The notes under the pieces are model-generated. The model did not search any database and was not told the origin of the DNA. It saw only the letters and a program-made list of their open reading frames with translations. From Streptacidiphilus sp. P02-A3a (GTDB taxonomy: Bacteria; Actinomycetota; Actinomycetes; Streptomycetales; Streptomycetaceae), in the NCBI RefSeq assembly GCF_014084105.1, contig NZ_CP048289.1:7325922-7389921 (forward strand): a stretch of DNA of 64,000 nt. The letters are read 5' to 3'. Positions 17,545 to 26,028 of this stretch are shown here, piece by piece. Position numbers and translations under genes: made by a program. Every line of letters begins with the position of its first letter. Within the stretch, counting starts at the first letter, position 1.

Positions 17545-18594
17545 TCAGGAGCGCCTGCGACGAGCGTAGAACACCCCGCCCGCACCGGCCCCGACCAGGA
17601 CCAGCGCCACTCCGCCGATCATCGGGGCGTCACTGCCGCCCCCGGTCTCGGCCAGGTCGGTACCACTGGCCGGGTCGCCGGTCGCGGCGGCGGGCCGCGC
17701 CGTCACCGCGCCGGAGGCCGACCCGCCAGGCGTGGCGCCCGCCCCCGCTGTCGCCGAGGTCGAGGCCGACGGCGACGCCGGGGCCGAGGCCGAGGCCGAA
17801 GGCCCGGACGACGACGAAGGCGAAGGCGTCGCCGAGTCGGAGGGGGCGGCGGAGCCGGAGGGCGCGCCCCCGCCGGTGGCACCCGCGCCCTCGTGGCAGC
17901 TCACCGCCGCGACCACGACCTGCCCGGTGACCTGCGCGACGTTCAGTCGCAGCGGGTTGATCGAGACGTCCAGCTCCAGCGCGGTGGCCGCCGCCGAGTG
18001 CGAGGTCACCGTCTTCCGGGACAGCCACAGGCTGACCTTGCCGACGCCGGGCACCGCCACCCGGGTCGGCCCGGCGGCGCTCAGCGAGACGTTCTCGCCC
18101 AGGACGTCCACGTTGCCGAGCACGTTGACCGAAGCGCTGGGCTGCCCGCCCGCCGGGCAGTCGGCCCTGGCGTGTACCGCGTCGATCCGCAGCAGCCCGG
18201 CGCCGAGCAGCCCGGGGACGTTCACCCGGGCGCTGACCAGGTCGACCGCCGCGTGCGAGCCGCCGCGGTCGGCGGTGGCCGAGCTGTGCCCGACCTTGGC
18301 GTCGACCAGCGATAGCGGCCCGTGGCCGACCCCGGCGACGGTGGCGGTCAGCAGGCTGCCCTGCTGGTCGCCGGGGGCCTGGATGGAGTTGAGCGTCACG
18401 TCGACGGGGATGTCCACGGTGCTGTTCAGCAGCCTCACGTCCAACCCGAGCCGGGCGGTGGTGGCCGAGGCCGTGCCGATCCCCGCCCCCGGAGTGCGGG
18501 CGGGGACGGCGGCGAACGCGGACGGCCCTGCGGCGAGCAGGGAGACCGCGGCCAGGGCACCGAAGGCGGTGGCTGAGCGGCGAATGGCATGCAT
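17545..18594 (-). CDS. SCO1860-like LAETG sortase-anchored secreted protein
   Basis: A 349-residue surface protein. The signal peptide covers MHAIRRSATAFGALAAVSLLAAG, with cleavage near AFA|A. A ~200-residue beta-rich ectodomain follows with two Cys (DCPAGG, SCHEGAG), then a ~70-residue Ser/Pro/Ala/Thr stalk. The sorting signal is LAETGG, a hydrophobic segment and YARRRRS, which fits actinobacterial class E sortase. In Streptomyces this family sits beside cobalamin genes, as here. Function is unknown. The ATG at 18594 is chosen over a GTG-like start six codons upstream because it begins a normal signal peptide. It converges on the lyase gene, 7 bp apart. Confidence 0.85.
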   Translation of the reverse strand: MHAIRRSATAFGALAAVSLLAAGPSAFAAVPARTPGAGIGTASATTARLGLDVRLLNSTVDIPVDVTLNSIQAPGDQQGSLLTATVAGVGHGPLSLVDAKVGHSSATADRGGSHAAVDLVSARVNVPGLLGAGLLRIDAVHARADCPAGGQPSASVNVLGNVDVLGENVSLSAAGPTRVAVPGVGKVSLWLSRKTVTSHSAAATALELDVSINPLRLNVAQVTGQVVVAAVSCHEGAGATGGGAPSGSAAPSDSATPSPSSSSGPSASASAPASPSASTSATAGAGATPGGSASGAVTARPAAATGDPASGTDLAETGGGSDAPMIGGVALVLVGAGAGGVFYARRRRS

Positions 18595-18820
18595 GTAGGA
18601 AAACCCCCACAAAGTGACTGGACACGCAGATACGCAAAGGGCACGCGGGTCGCATGGGACGGGCCCGGGTGCTCACCCCCGTACAGCGACACTGCGGAGC
18701 ACCCGGACGCGATCTCGGACTCGGCCTATCCTTACGAACCAACAGTCACTCTGGAAGCACACAGAGTCAGTTCACCCGAACGAGTGACAGAACCTCAGGT
18801 ATCCCGAATGTCAGGCCTGT

Positions 18821-19249
18821 TCAGGACAATAGGCTGGTCAACGCCGGGGTCGCCGCCGGGGTCACCGCGGCGTGGGTCAGCGGAGCAGCGGGAGCCTGCG
18901 GACCAGCCTGTCGACCCTGTCGCGCGGGCCGACGAGGCTGATCGCGCAGTAGCTCGTCCCCCTCGGCCACGGCCTCGGCCCGCAGCGCGTGCAGGGTGCC
19001 CGCTTCGGCGGCGAGGACCGAGCAGCCCGCCCAGGGCAGACCGGGGTGGGCGCCGCCGGAGGCGTCCTCGCCCTCGCGTCCGACCAGGTCGGGCGGGGTT
19101 TTGCCGACGGTCGCGGCCATGCAGGCGGCCGCGTTCACCAGGCGTCCGGCGGCAACGGTCTCATCGACGACGATGACCCACTTGAGTTTCGCCTTCCGGG
19201 TCGACAGGTCGGTACGAATGTCCTCGCTGGACAGCCGCGGAGTGGACAT
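18821..19249 (-). pseudogene. DUF2000 family gene, frameshifted and internally shortened
   Basis: The start and core are normal: KWVIVVDETVAAGRLVNAAACM, then GREGEDASGGAHPGLPWAGC, which define DUF2000. After about residue 95 the frame degenerates into an Arg/Pro/Ala run (RDQPRRPARQGRQ). The expected C-terminus, YCAISLVGPRDRVDRLV ending in a TGA at 18877-18879, is intact one frame away and starts right after the GDE codons. Around 30 residues that usually lie between the two parts also appear to be missing. An internal deletion with frameshift is the simplest reading. The ATG at 19249 follows AAGGAG. It is divergent from its usual Lrp partner. Confidence 0.75.
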
Positions 19250-19358
19250 GGGGGCTCCTTGGGGTGCTTCGCTCAACGGGTCAGGGGGCGGGCACCGGAC
19301 GGACCGGCAGCGATGGCCGTTCCGTTCTTCGTGCGCCCATGACCCGATATGCTAGATA

Positions 19359-19374
19359 AACATCCAGGAATGTT
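19359..19374. promoter_or_regulatory. Candidate Lrp/AsnC operator in divergent promoter
   Basis: AACATCCAGGAATGTT is an inverted repeat (AACAT/ATGTT, 6-bp spacer). It lies between the divergent DUF2000 and Lrp-type genes, 40 bp before the regulator's start. The surrounding DNA is AT-rich for this genome. Position suggests autoregulation and control of the DUF2000 gene. No binding data can be inferred beyond symmetry. Confidence 0.4.
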
Positions 19375-19413
19375 CATCGAACACCGAACTTCATATGGGA
19401 TAGCGGAGGAATC

Positions 19414-19872
19414 GTGGAACTTGATGCGGTGGACCGGGTCATTCTGCGGGAACTACAGCACGATGGACGGCAGACCAACCGCGATCTCGCCGCCAAGGCC
19501 GGGGTCTCTCCCTCCACCTCGCTGGAGCGGGTGCGGCTGATGCGTGAGCACGGCCTGATCACCGGCTATCACGCGGCGCTCGATCTTGAGGCGGCCGGGC
19601 GCCCAGTCCAGGCGCTCATCTCGGTTCGCATCCGGCCACCGGCCCGCCCGATCATCGAGGGATTCCGCGAGTGGGCGGCACAACTACCGGAAACCATCGG
19701 CTTGTTCGTCACAGCCGGCGCTCATGACTTCCTCATCCACATCGCCGTCCCGGATGTGAACGGGGTGTACGCCTTCGTCATCGACCGTCTCACCGACCGC
19801 CGCGAAGTCGCCGATGTGCAGACCACACTGGCCTTCGAGCACGTCCGGTCCTACAGCATCGAACCCCGCTGA
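19414..19872 (+). CDS. Lrp/AsnC family transcriptional regulator
   Basis: A 152-residue protein. The N-terminal winged HTH is DAVDRVILRELQHDGRQTNR...VSPSTSLERVRLM (residues ~4-50). A C-terminal RAM/AsnC ligand domain (~65-150) contains LISVRIRPPARP, FVTAGAHDFLIHIAVPD and TTLAFEHVRSYSI. The GTG start at 19414 has GGAGG 4 nt upstream. Lrp genes divergent from DUF2000 genes are common in actinomycetes, and the target here is broken. Likely effectors are amino acids, as for the family. Confidence 0.92.
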   Translation: MELDAVDRVILRELQHDGRQTNRDLAAKAGVSPSTSLERVRLMREHGLITGYHAALDLEAAGRPVQALISVRIRPPARPIIEGFREWAAQLPETIGLFVTAGAHDFLIHIAVPDVNGVYAFVIDRLTDRREVADVQTTLAFEHVRSYSIEPR

Positions 19873-19896
19873 TCGCCGCAACGCGCCACGGCGATC
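19871..19896. terminator. Hairpin between convergent genes
   Basis: GATCGCCG and CGGCGATC form an 8-bp stem with a 10-nt loop, beginning at the stop codon of the Lrp gene. It lies before the convergent hypothetical gene ending at 19906 and could terminate both. There is no U-tract, which is usual in streptomycetes. Confidence 0.45.
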
Positions 19897-19905
19897 CGGC
19901 CCGGC

Positions 19906-20775
19906 CTATCCCGCTGACTCGGCGGGGGCGAGCCGCCACCCGCCGTGCGCCAGGTCGAGCGTCGCCACGTGGTCGGCCCGCTCCGGCGGCGCCTGTCCGA
20001 GCCGCCACCGCCGCGGCAGGGCCGACAACGTGACGGTCACCGTGGTCCCGGACGCGGTCCCGACGACGCCGACCCAGTGCGGACTCTCACCGATCAGCCG
20101 CTCCGGCAGCGCGCTGTCCGGCTCCGGCACCCTCACGGACGCGGCTCCCCCGGCACCGATCAGAACGGAACCGGCCAGCAGCGCCAGAAGTCGGCCGAGG
20201 ACCGCCGCGGGCGCGGCCGGATCCGTCGATTCGACCAGCAGGTAGCAGTCGTCGTGCCCGGAGTACCGGAACCGCGACCCGTCGAGGCGAGCCAGGAGCG
20301 GCTCGTCGCCGGTGCCCGTGCCGATGACCAGGGCGAGCTCGTCGAGTTGCTCGGGAGTCACCCCCGCGGGCACGTCGACCAGCGACAGCTCGTAGGGCGA
20401 CCACTCACCGGTCAGGAACCCGGGCAGGCTGTCCCGGCGCATCACCAGGAACTCCTCGCCGAGCGCGATCGAGTCGGAGGCCCACGCCCCGACCGGGTGG
20501 ACGGCGCAGTCGACTCCCAGCTCCGCGGCGATCAGCGACGGCCGCCACTGCTGGTAGTCCCCGTCGAGGAAGCTGTTGGTCGCCAGGTTCACGACCACGA
20601 CCGTGTCGTTCGCCGTGCGGGTGAGCACATCGACCAGCTCTCCGGCCCGGGCCGCCGCCGCGCTGATCATCCACGAGCCGTCGGCCTCGCGGACGCTGAA
20701 ACTCAACGGGAACGGCAGCCGCCTCAGCCCGACACAGTTGACGCTGAACGCCCCGTGGCGCCCCACCTCGATCAC
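19906..20775 (-). CDS. Hypothetical protein
   Basis: A 289-residue soluble protein that I do not recognise. It starts at a GTG (VIEVGRHGAFSVNCVG) 14 bp after the ung stop, so the two are probably co-transcribed. The reading frame continues upstream inside ung but there is Pro/Arg-rich and antisense-like. Visible features are VVVVNLATNSFLDGDYQQW, HPVGAWASDSIALGEEFLVMRRD and SRFRYSGHDDCYLLVES. The C-terminal ~50 residues (TTVTVTLSALPRRWRLG) look like a separate beta-rich unit. No motif gives a function. The ribosome site is weak. Confidence 0.6.
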   Translation of the reverse strand: MIEVGRHGAFSVNCVGLRRLPFPLSFSVREADGSWMISAAAARAGELVDVLTRTANDTVVVVNLATNSFLDGDYQQWRPSLIAAELGVDCAVHPVGAWASDSIALGEEFLVMRRDSLPGFLTGEWSPYELSLVDVPAGVTPEQLDELALVIGTGTGDEPLLARLDGSRFRYSGHDDCYLLVESTDPAAPAAVLGRLLALLAGSVLIGAGGAASVRVPEPDSALPERLIGESPHWVGVVGTASGTTVTVTLSALPRRWRLGQAPPERADHVATLDLAHGGWRLAPAESAG

Positions 20776-20789
20776 ACCCGGTCGCCCCG

Positions 20790-21467
20790 TCAGGGCAGGC
20801 GCCAGTCGACCGGCTGGCTGCCCTGCTTGACCAGCAGGTCGTTGGCGCGGCTGAACGGGCGGGAGCCGAAGAAGCCCCGGTCCGCCGACATCGGGCTCGG
20901 GTGGGCCGACTCGACGCAGGGGAAGGGGTCCAGCAGTGGGCGCAGGTTGCGGGCGTCCCGCCCCCAGAGGATCGCCACCAGCGGGGTGCCGCGGGCCACC
21001 AGCGCCCGGATCGCCTGCTCGGTCACGGCCTCCCAGCCCTTGCCCCGGTGCGCGGCGGGCTGCCGGGGCGCGGTGGTGAGCGCCCGGTTGAGCAGCAGCA
21101 CGCCGTGCCGGGTCCACGGGGTCAAGTCACCGTTGGTCGGCGCGGGCAGTTCCAGGTCCCGCTGGTACTCCTGGAACACGTTGACCAGACTGCCCGGCAG
21201 CGGCCGGACCTCGGGCCCCACCGAGAAACTCAGCCCGACCGCGTGACCCGGCGTCGGATAGGGGTCCTGACCCATGATCAGAACCCGTACCTGGTCGAAG
21301 GGTTGCTGAAAGGCCCGGAGCACGTTCGGTCCGGCGGGCAGGTAGGTCCGCCGGGCCGCGAGCTCCGCCCGCAGGAAGTCGCCCATCGCGGCGACCTGCC
21401 CGGCCACGGGGTCGAGGGCCTTCGCCCAGCCGGGTTCGACGATCTCACTCAAGGGTCGCGCAGCCAT
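20790..21467 (-). CDS. ung: Uracil-DNA glycosylase, family 1
   Basis: A 225-residue enzyme of normal length. The water-activating loop is [18 protein letters not shown], the uracil-specificity region [11 protein letters not shown], and the leucine-loop [19 protein letters not shown] carries the catalytic His. It removes uracil from DNA in base-excision repair. The ATG at 21467 ([18 protein letters not shown]) is in the usual position for the family. The downstream hypothetical gene follows after 14 bp. Confidence 0.96.
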   Translation of the reverse strand: MAARPLSEIVEPGWAKALDPVAGQVAAMGDFLRAELAARRTYLPAGPNVLRAFQQPFDQVRVLIMGQDPYPTPGHAVGLSFSVGPEVRPLPGSLVNVFQEYQRDLELPAPTNGDLTPWTRHGVLLLNRALTTAPRQPAAHRGKGWEAVTEQAIRALVARGTPLVAILWGRDARNLRPLLDPFPCVESAHPSPMSADRGFFGSRPFSRANDLLVKQGSQPVDWRLP

Positions 21468-21551
21468 GGGATCACTCTAATGCGCCAACCGGGGCCCACC
21501 GCCCCGGCGGACATTCATGACAAACCAGGATCACAGCGACAGACTGGGCCC

Positions 21552-22250
21552 ATGGTCGCCAAGCACGAGGAACCGCCGCACCAGCCGCACGGGTTCCTCC
21601 CCGCCGTCTGGACGTACGTCCGCAGCGCCCCCGGGACGTTCCTGTGGCTGCTGGCGCTGCTGTTCACCACCATCGCGATGCACCACATCAACCCGCGGTT
21701 CACCGACGAGTTCCTGCGCCGCCGCTCGACCAACCTGCACCAGCTGGCGCGGGACCCGATCCGGGTGCTGGCGGTGAGCACCCTCTGGCTGGACGGCGGC
21801 AGTTGGCTCGGCTACGTGGTGCTGTACAACCTCTTCCACGTGCCGGTCGAGCGCTGGCTCGGCACCCTGCGCTGGTTCCTGGTGATCGCCGCCGCCCACG
21901 TCGGCGCGACCTACCTGAGCGAGGGCGTGCTGTACTGGGCCATCCACCACGGCCGGGCCCCGGCCTCCGCAGTCAACACCCTTGATGTCGGCGTCAGTTA
22001 CGCCCTCGCCGGGGCGCAGGCCGTGCTCGCCTACCGGATCGCCACGCCCTGGCGCTACCCGTACGCCGCCGTGGTCGTGCTCTGGTACGGCAGCGCCCTG
22101 ATCAGCGGGCGCACCTTCACCGACGTCGGCCACCTCTCGGCCGCCCTGATCGGCTTCGCCGGCTACCCGTTGACCCGCAACCGGGGCCCCGCCTGGAACC
22201 CCGTCAGCTGGCTCCGCTCGCTGCGCCACCGGCGCCCGCAGCGCCACTGA
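21552..22250 (+). CDS. Rhomboid-like membrane protein
   Basis: A 232-residue protein with about six membrane segments between residues ~25 and ~210. VGVSYALAGAQAVLAY and DVGHLSAALIGFAGYPL sit where the catalytic Ser and His segments of rhomboid proteases lie. The canonical GxSG reads GVSYA, so protease activity is uncertain. Similar proteins in actinomycetes are called rhomboid-like (Rhomboid_2). It stands alone and is followed by a strong terminator shared with the convergent amidohydrolase gene. Confidence 0.75.
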   Translation: MVAKHEEPPHQPHGFLPAVWTYVRSAPGTFLWLLALLFTTIAMHHINPRFTDEFLRRRSTNLHQLARDPIRVLAVSTLWLDGGSWLGYVVLYNLFHVPVERWLGTLRWFLVIAAAHVGATYLSEGVLYWAIHHGRAPASAVNTLDVGVSYALAGAQAVLAYRIATPWRYPYAAVVVLWYGSALISGRTFTDVGHLSAALIGFAGYPLTRNRGPAWNPVSWLRSLRHRRPQRH

Positions 22251-22271
22251 CGTCACCCGACGGCGGTGCGG

Positions 22272-22305
22272 GCCGCCCGGCCCGGCGGTTGCCGGGCCGG
22301 GCGGC
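22272..22305. terminator. Strong bidirectional hairpin terminator
   Basis: A perfect 15-bp stem, GCCGCCCGGCCCGGC / GCCGGGCCGGGCGGC, with a GGTT loop, lies between convergent genes ending at 22250 (+) and 22312 (-). It has no U-tract but a very stable stem, as is common in high-GC actinomycetes. Confidence 0.85.
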
Positions 22306-22311
22306 GGCGGG

Positions 22312-23397
22312 TCAGCCGACCACGGTGCCGCGCAGCACGACCGCGGCCGGCGCGGCCAGGACGCGGACGTCGGCGCGCGGGTCCTCGGCGTAGACGACCA
22401 GGTCGGCCGGGGCGCCCTCGGTGAGGCCGGGGCGGCCGAGCCACTCCCGGGCGCCCCAGGTCGCGGCCGACAGCGCGGCCGTGACCGGCAGACCGGCCTT
22501 GACCAGCTCGGCGACCTCCGCTCCGACCAGGCCGTGCGGCAACGAGCCCCCGGCGTCGGTGCCGACGTAGACCGGCACGCCCGCCTGGTACGCCGCCGCC
22601 ACGGTCTCGTAGCGGCGGGCGTGCAGGGCGCGCATGTGCGCGGCGTACGCCGGGAACTTGGCGGCGCTGTCCGCGATCCGCGGGAAGGTGGCGATGTTGA
22701 CCAGGGTCGGCACGATGGCCACGCCGCGCTCCGCGAACAGCGGCACGGTCTCCTCGGTCAGCCCGGTCGCGTGCTCGACGCAGTCGATGCCCGCCTCGAC
22801 GAGGTCGACCAGCGAGTTCTCACTGAAGCAGTGCGCGGTCACCCGCGCGCCCTCGGCGTGCGCCGCCGCTATCGCCTCGTCCAGCGCCCAGCGCGGCCAG
22901 CAGGGCTCCAGGTCGCCGCGGTCGCGGTCGATCCAGTCGCCGACCAGCTTCACCCAGCCGTCCCCGCTGCGCGCCTCCGCCGTGACGTACGCGGCCAGGT
23001 CGCCCGGCTCGATCTCGTGGGCGAAGTTGCGGATGTAGCGGCGGGTGCGGGCGATGTGACGGCCCGCCCGGATGATCCGGGGCAGGTCCTCGCGGTCGTC
23101 CACCCAGCGGGTGTCGGCCGGTGATCCGGCGTCGCGCAGCAGCAGCGCCCCCGCCTCGCGGTCGGTCAGCGCCTGCTTCTCGCTGGTGGCGTCGTCCACC
23201 GCGCCGTGGGCGTCCAGGCCGACGTGGCAGTGGGCGTCGACCAGGCCGGGCAGTGCCCAGCCCCGGATCGTCCGGACCTCGCGGACCGCCGCCGGGCGGT
23301 CGAAGGTGATCCGGCCGCCGACCACCCACAGGTCGTCCCTGACCTCCTCCGGGCCGACCAGGATCCGGCCGCTGACACGCAGTGCCTCGCCGCTCAC
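22312..23397 (-). CDS. Amidohydrolase (imidazolonepropionase-like metal-dependent hydrolase)
   Basis: A 361-residue amidohydrolase. The N-terminal beta-sandwich leads to LPGLVDAHCHVGLD (HxH metal site). Then come WVKLVGD (likely carbamylated Lys), ARVTAHCFS, DCVEHATGL and YVGTDAGGSLPHGLV, giving the two His and Asp ligands of a binuclear centre. The C-terminus closes with LTEGAPADLVVYAEDPR. The substrate is unknown; the family includes cyclic amide and prolidase-like enzymes. The start overlaps the pepN stop by 4 nt, suggesting co-transcription with the aminopeptidase and a role in peptide or lactam breakdown. Confidence 0.88.
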   Translation of the reverse strand: MSGEALRVSGRILVGPEEVRDDLWVVGGRITFDRPAAVREVRTIRGWALPGLVDAHCHVGLDAHGAVDDATSEKQALTDREAGALLLRDAGSPADTRWVDDREDLPRIIRAGRHIARTRRYIRNFAHEIEPGDLAAYVTAEARSGDGWVKLVGDWIDRDRGDLEPCWPRWALDEAIAAAHAEGARVTAHCFSENSLVDLVEAGIDCVEHATGLTEETVPLFAERGVAIVPTLVNIATFPRIADSAAKFPAYAAHMRALHARRYETVAAAYQAGVPVYVGTDAGGSLPHGLVGAEVAELVKAGLPVTAALSAATWGAREWLGRPGLTEGAPADLVVYAEDPRADVRVLAAPAAVVLRGTVVG

Positions 23398-25883
23398 TTG
23401 GCGGCCTCGCGAACCCGCAGCGAGCGGCGCAGGTCGTCCACCTGGTCGGCGAGCGCGCGCCGGGTGGACGCCATCAGGTCGTCACGGCCCAGGCACTCCT
23501 CGGCCGCGGCCAGCGTGCCGGGTTCCGCCGCGTACGCCGGGAAGGCCTGGCGGCCCAGGAGTCGGGCCACCGCCGGTCCGCGTCGCGCGCCCGCCCCGGC
23601 CACCTCGGCGAAGTAGCGCAACGGTCGGTCGCCCAGCAGTTCGGCCTGCTCGGGCTGCCACAGGCCGCGGGTGGTGGCCGCGATGATGTAGTTGGAGGCG
23701 TCGCTGTGGAAGAGCATCTGCCAGGCCGCCTCCTTGGCCGCCTCGTCCGGCAGCGAGGCGCGGCAGCGGGCGGCGCCCTGCTCGCCGGTGGCGCTGGGGT
23801 CGCGGACCAGTTCCGCGTCGATGTCCGCGGGCCCGGCCGCACCGAGCACGGACAGCCGTGCCAGCAGCCGCCAGCGCAGCTCCGGGTCGAGCTCGGGACC
23901 GCCGGGGACGGTGTCCTCGTCCAGCCACTGCCGCAGCTCGGCGATCTCGACCGGGGTGTACGAGGCGTCGATCAGCCCGCGCACGGCCAGCAGCCGCAGC
24001 CCGGTGCCGTCCGGGCCGCCCTCGGTACGCCGCAGCAGCGCCCGGCAGACCCCGACCAGCACCGCCAGTCCGGCGGCCCGGCGCTCCGGCACCAGGTAGC
24101 AGTCGACGACGGTGGACCGGGCGTAGCCGAGCACCGCTTCGACGATGTGCGCGGACTCCTCACCGGGCAGGTGCGCGGCGACCAGGTCCAGGTACTCGGC
24201 CGGGTCGATCTCCGCGTCCCGGAGCATGTCCCGGGCGGCGTTCCAGATCACGGCCCGGGCGAGCGGGTCCGGGACCTCGCCGAGCGAGTCGCTGACGGTC
24301 CGCCAGGAGCGGTCGTCGAAGCGGATCTTGACGAAGCCGAGGTCGGTGTCGTTGAGCAGCAGCAGGTCGCGCTCGGAACCGCCGGGCTCGGGCAGCGGGT
24401 TGACCAGCTGCCCGGGCAGGTCCAGCGGGATCCTCGGCCCGGCGAACAGCCTTCCGTCCAGGGCCCGTTCGTAGACAGCGGCGGTGATCCGCTGCGGGCG
24501 CAGCACGCCGTCGGCGGAGGTGTGCCGGATGCCCTCGCCGTCGAACCGCAGGGTGTCCACGCCGGTGGTCCGCAACCAGGCGTCGGCCCAGGCGCGGACG
24601 TCGCGGTCGGTGACCCCGGACAGCGACTCCAGCAGGTCGTCCAGCGTGGCGTTGCCGAAGGCGTGCCGCTCGAAGTGCGCGTTGAGGCCCTTGAGGAAGG
24701 CCTCCTCGCCCAGGTACGCGGCGAGTTGGCGCAGCAGCGAGGCGCCCTTCGAGTAGGAGATGCCGTCGAAGTTCTGCAGTGCCTGCGCGGAGTCGGCGAC
24801 GTCCAGCGGGGCCACCGGGTGCGTGGACGGACGCTGGTCGGCGTCGTAGCCCCACGCCTTGCGGGAGCAGGCGAAGCCGGTCCACACCCCGCTGAAGCGG
24901 GTGGACTCGGCGACGGTGCTGTGGCCCAGGTACTCGGCGAAGGACTCGTTCAGCCAGAGGTCGTCCCACCAGCGCATGGTGACCAGGTCGCCGAACCACA
25001 TGTGCGCCATCTCGTGGGCGATCACTATGGCGCGCAACTCGCGCTCGTTGTCGGTGACGGCGGAGCGGAACACGAACTCGTCGCGGAAGGTGACGCAGCC
25101 CGGGTTCTCCATCGCCCCGGCGTTGAACTCCGGTACGAAGCACTGGTCGTAGGAGTCGAACGGGTAGCGGTGCTCGAAGATCCGGTGGTAGTGGTCGAAG
25201 CTCTTCTCGGTGGTGTCCAGGATCTCCGCGGCGTCGGCGTCCAGGTAGGGCGCGAGCGAGCGGCGACAGTGCAGGCCCAGCGGGATCCCGTCGTGCTCGC
25301 TGACCACGGAGTGCAGCGGCCCGGCGACGACGCAGAGCAGGTAGCTGCTGATCGGCGGGGTGGCCGCGAACTCCCAGCGGGCGCCCTCGTGGCTGGTCAC
25401 CCGGCTGTTGCCGACGACCGTCCACTCCTCCGGCGCGATCACGCTGACCTGGTGCACGGACTTGAGGTCGGGCTGGTCGAAGGCGGCGAAGATGCGCGGG
25501 CCGTCGTCCAGGAACGCCTGGGTGTAGACGTAGACCTCGCCGTCGGCCGGGTCGGTGAAGCGGTGCATGCCCTCGCCGGTGTGCGAGTAGGCCATGTCGG
25601 CCTCGATCAGCAGCTCGTTCTCGCTGTCCAGGGCGTCGAGCGGCAGCCGGCCGTCGACGAGCGCTCCCGGGTCGAGCTCGCGGCCGTTCAGCCGGGCCAG
25701 GCGCAGCACCGACGGCTTGACGTCGACGTAGGTCGCCGCACCTGGTTCGGTGCAGGCGAAGCGGATCACGGTGGTGGAGCCGAAGACCTCGTCCCCCCGG
25801 GTGAGGTCCAGTTCCACGGTGGTGCTGTGGACATCGAGAAGGCGGCGGCGGGCGACGGCATCGGCGCGAGTCAGTGCTGGCAT
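23394..25883 (-). CDS. pepN: Aminopeptidase N (M1 family)
   Basis: An 829-residue cytoplasmic zinc aminopeptidase, slightly short for actinobacterial PepN. It has NAGAMENPGCVTF (GAMEN substrate motif) and the zinc site VIAHEMAHMWFGDLVTMRWWDDLWLNES split as HExxH...E. A C-terminal ERAP1-like helical domain (~500-829) follows. It releases N-terminal residues from peptides. I chose the ATG at 25883 (MPALTRADAVARRRLLDV), the usual N-terminus. The long open frame upstream is not coding-like. It is followed by the amidohydrolase with a 4-nt overlap. Confidence 0.95.
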   Translation of the reverse strand: MPALTRADAVARRRLLDVHSTTVELDLTRGDEVFGSTTVIRFACTEPGAATYVDVKPSVLRLARLNGRELDPGALVDGRLPLDALDSENELLIEADMAYSHTGEGMHRFTDPADGEVYVYTQAFLDDGPRIFAAFDQPDLKSVHQVSVIAPEEWTVVGNSRVTSHEGARWEFAATPPISSYLLCVVAGPLHSVVSEHDGIPLGLHCRRSLAPYLDADAAEILDTTEKSFDHYHRIFEHRYPFDSYDQCFVPEFNAGAMENPGCVTFRDEFVFRSAVTDNERELRAIVIAHEMAHMWFGDLVTMRWWDDLWLNESFAEYLGHSTVAESTRFSGVWTGFACSRKAWGYDADQRPSTHPVAPLDVADSAQALQNFDGISYSKGASLLRQLAAYLGEEAFLKGLNAHFERHAFGNATLDDLLESLSGVTDRDVRAWADAWLRTTGVDTLRFDGEGIRHTSADGVLRPQRITAAVYERALDGRLFAGPRIPLDLPGQLVNPLPEPGGSERDLLLLNDTDLGFVKIRFDDRSWRTVSDSLGEVPDPLARAVIWNAARDMLRDAEIDPAEYLDLVAAHLPGEESAHIVEAVLGYARSTVVDCYLVPERRAAGLAVLVGVCRALLRRTEGGPDGTGLRLLAVRGLIDASYTPVEIAELRQWLDEDTVPGGPELDPELRWRLLARLSVLGAAGPADIDAELVRDPSATGEQGAARCRASLPDEAAKEAAWQMLFHSDASNYIIAATTRGLWQPEQAELLGDRPLRYFAEVAGAGARRGPAVARLLGRQAFPAYAAEPGTLAAAEECLGRDDLMASTRRALADQVDDLRRSLRVREAAK

Positions 25884-26028
25884 GGGATCATGCTGCCTCA
25901 TCGCCGCGCGCAGCACGAGCACCGAGGCACCGCCGACCGCCCGCTCACCTACGAGCGAAACGCGCGGCGGTGCGGCTCGGCGCCCGGTCACCGCCCGCTC
26001 AGCGCCCGGCCCCCGCTCCGCGCACCGG

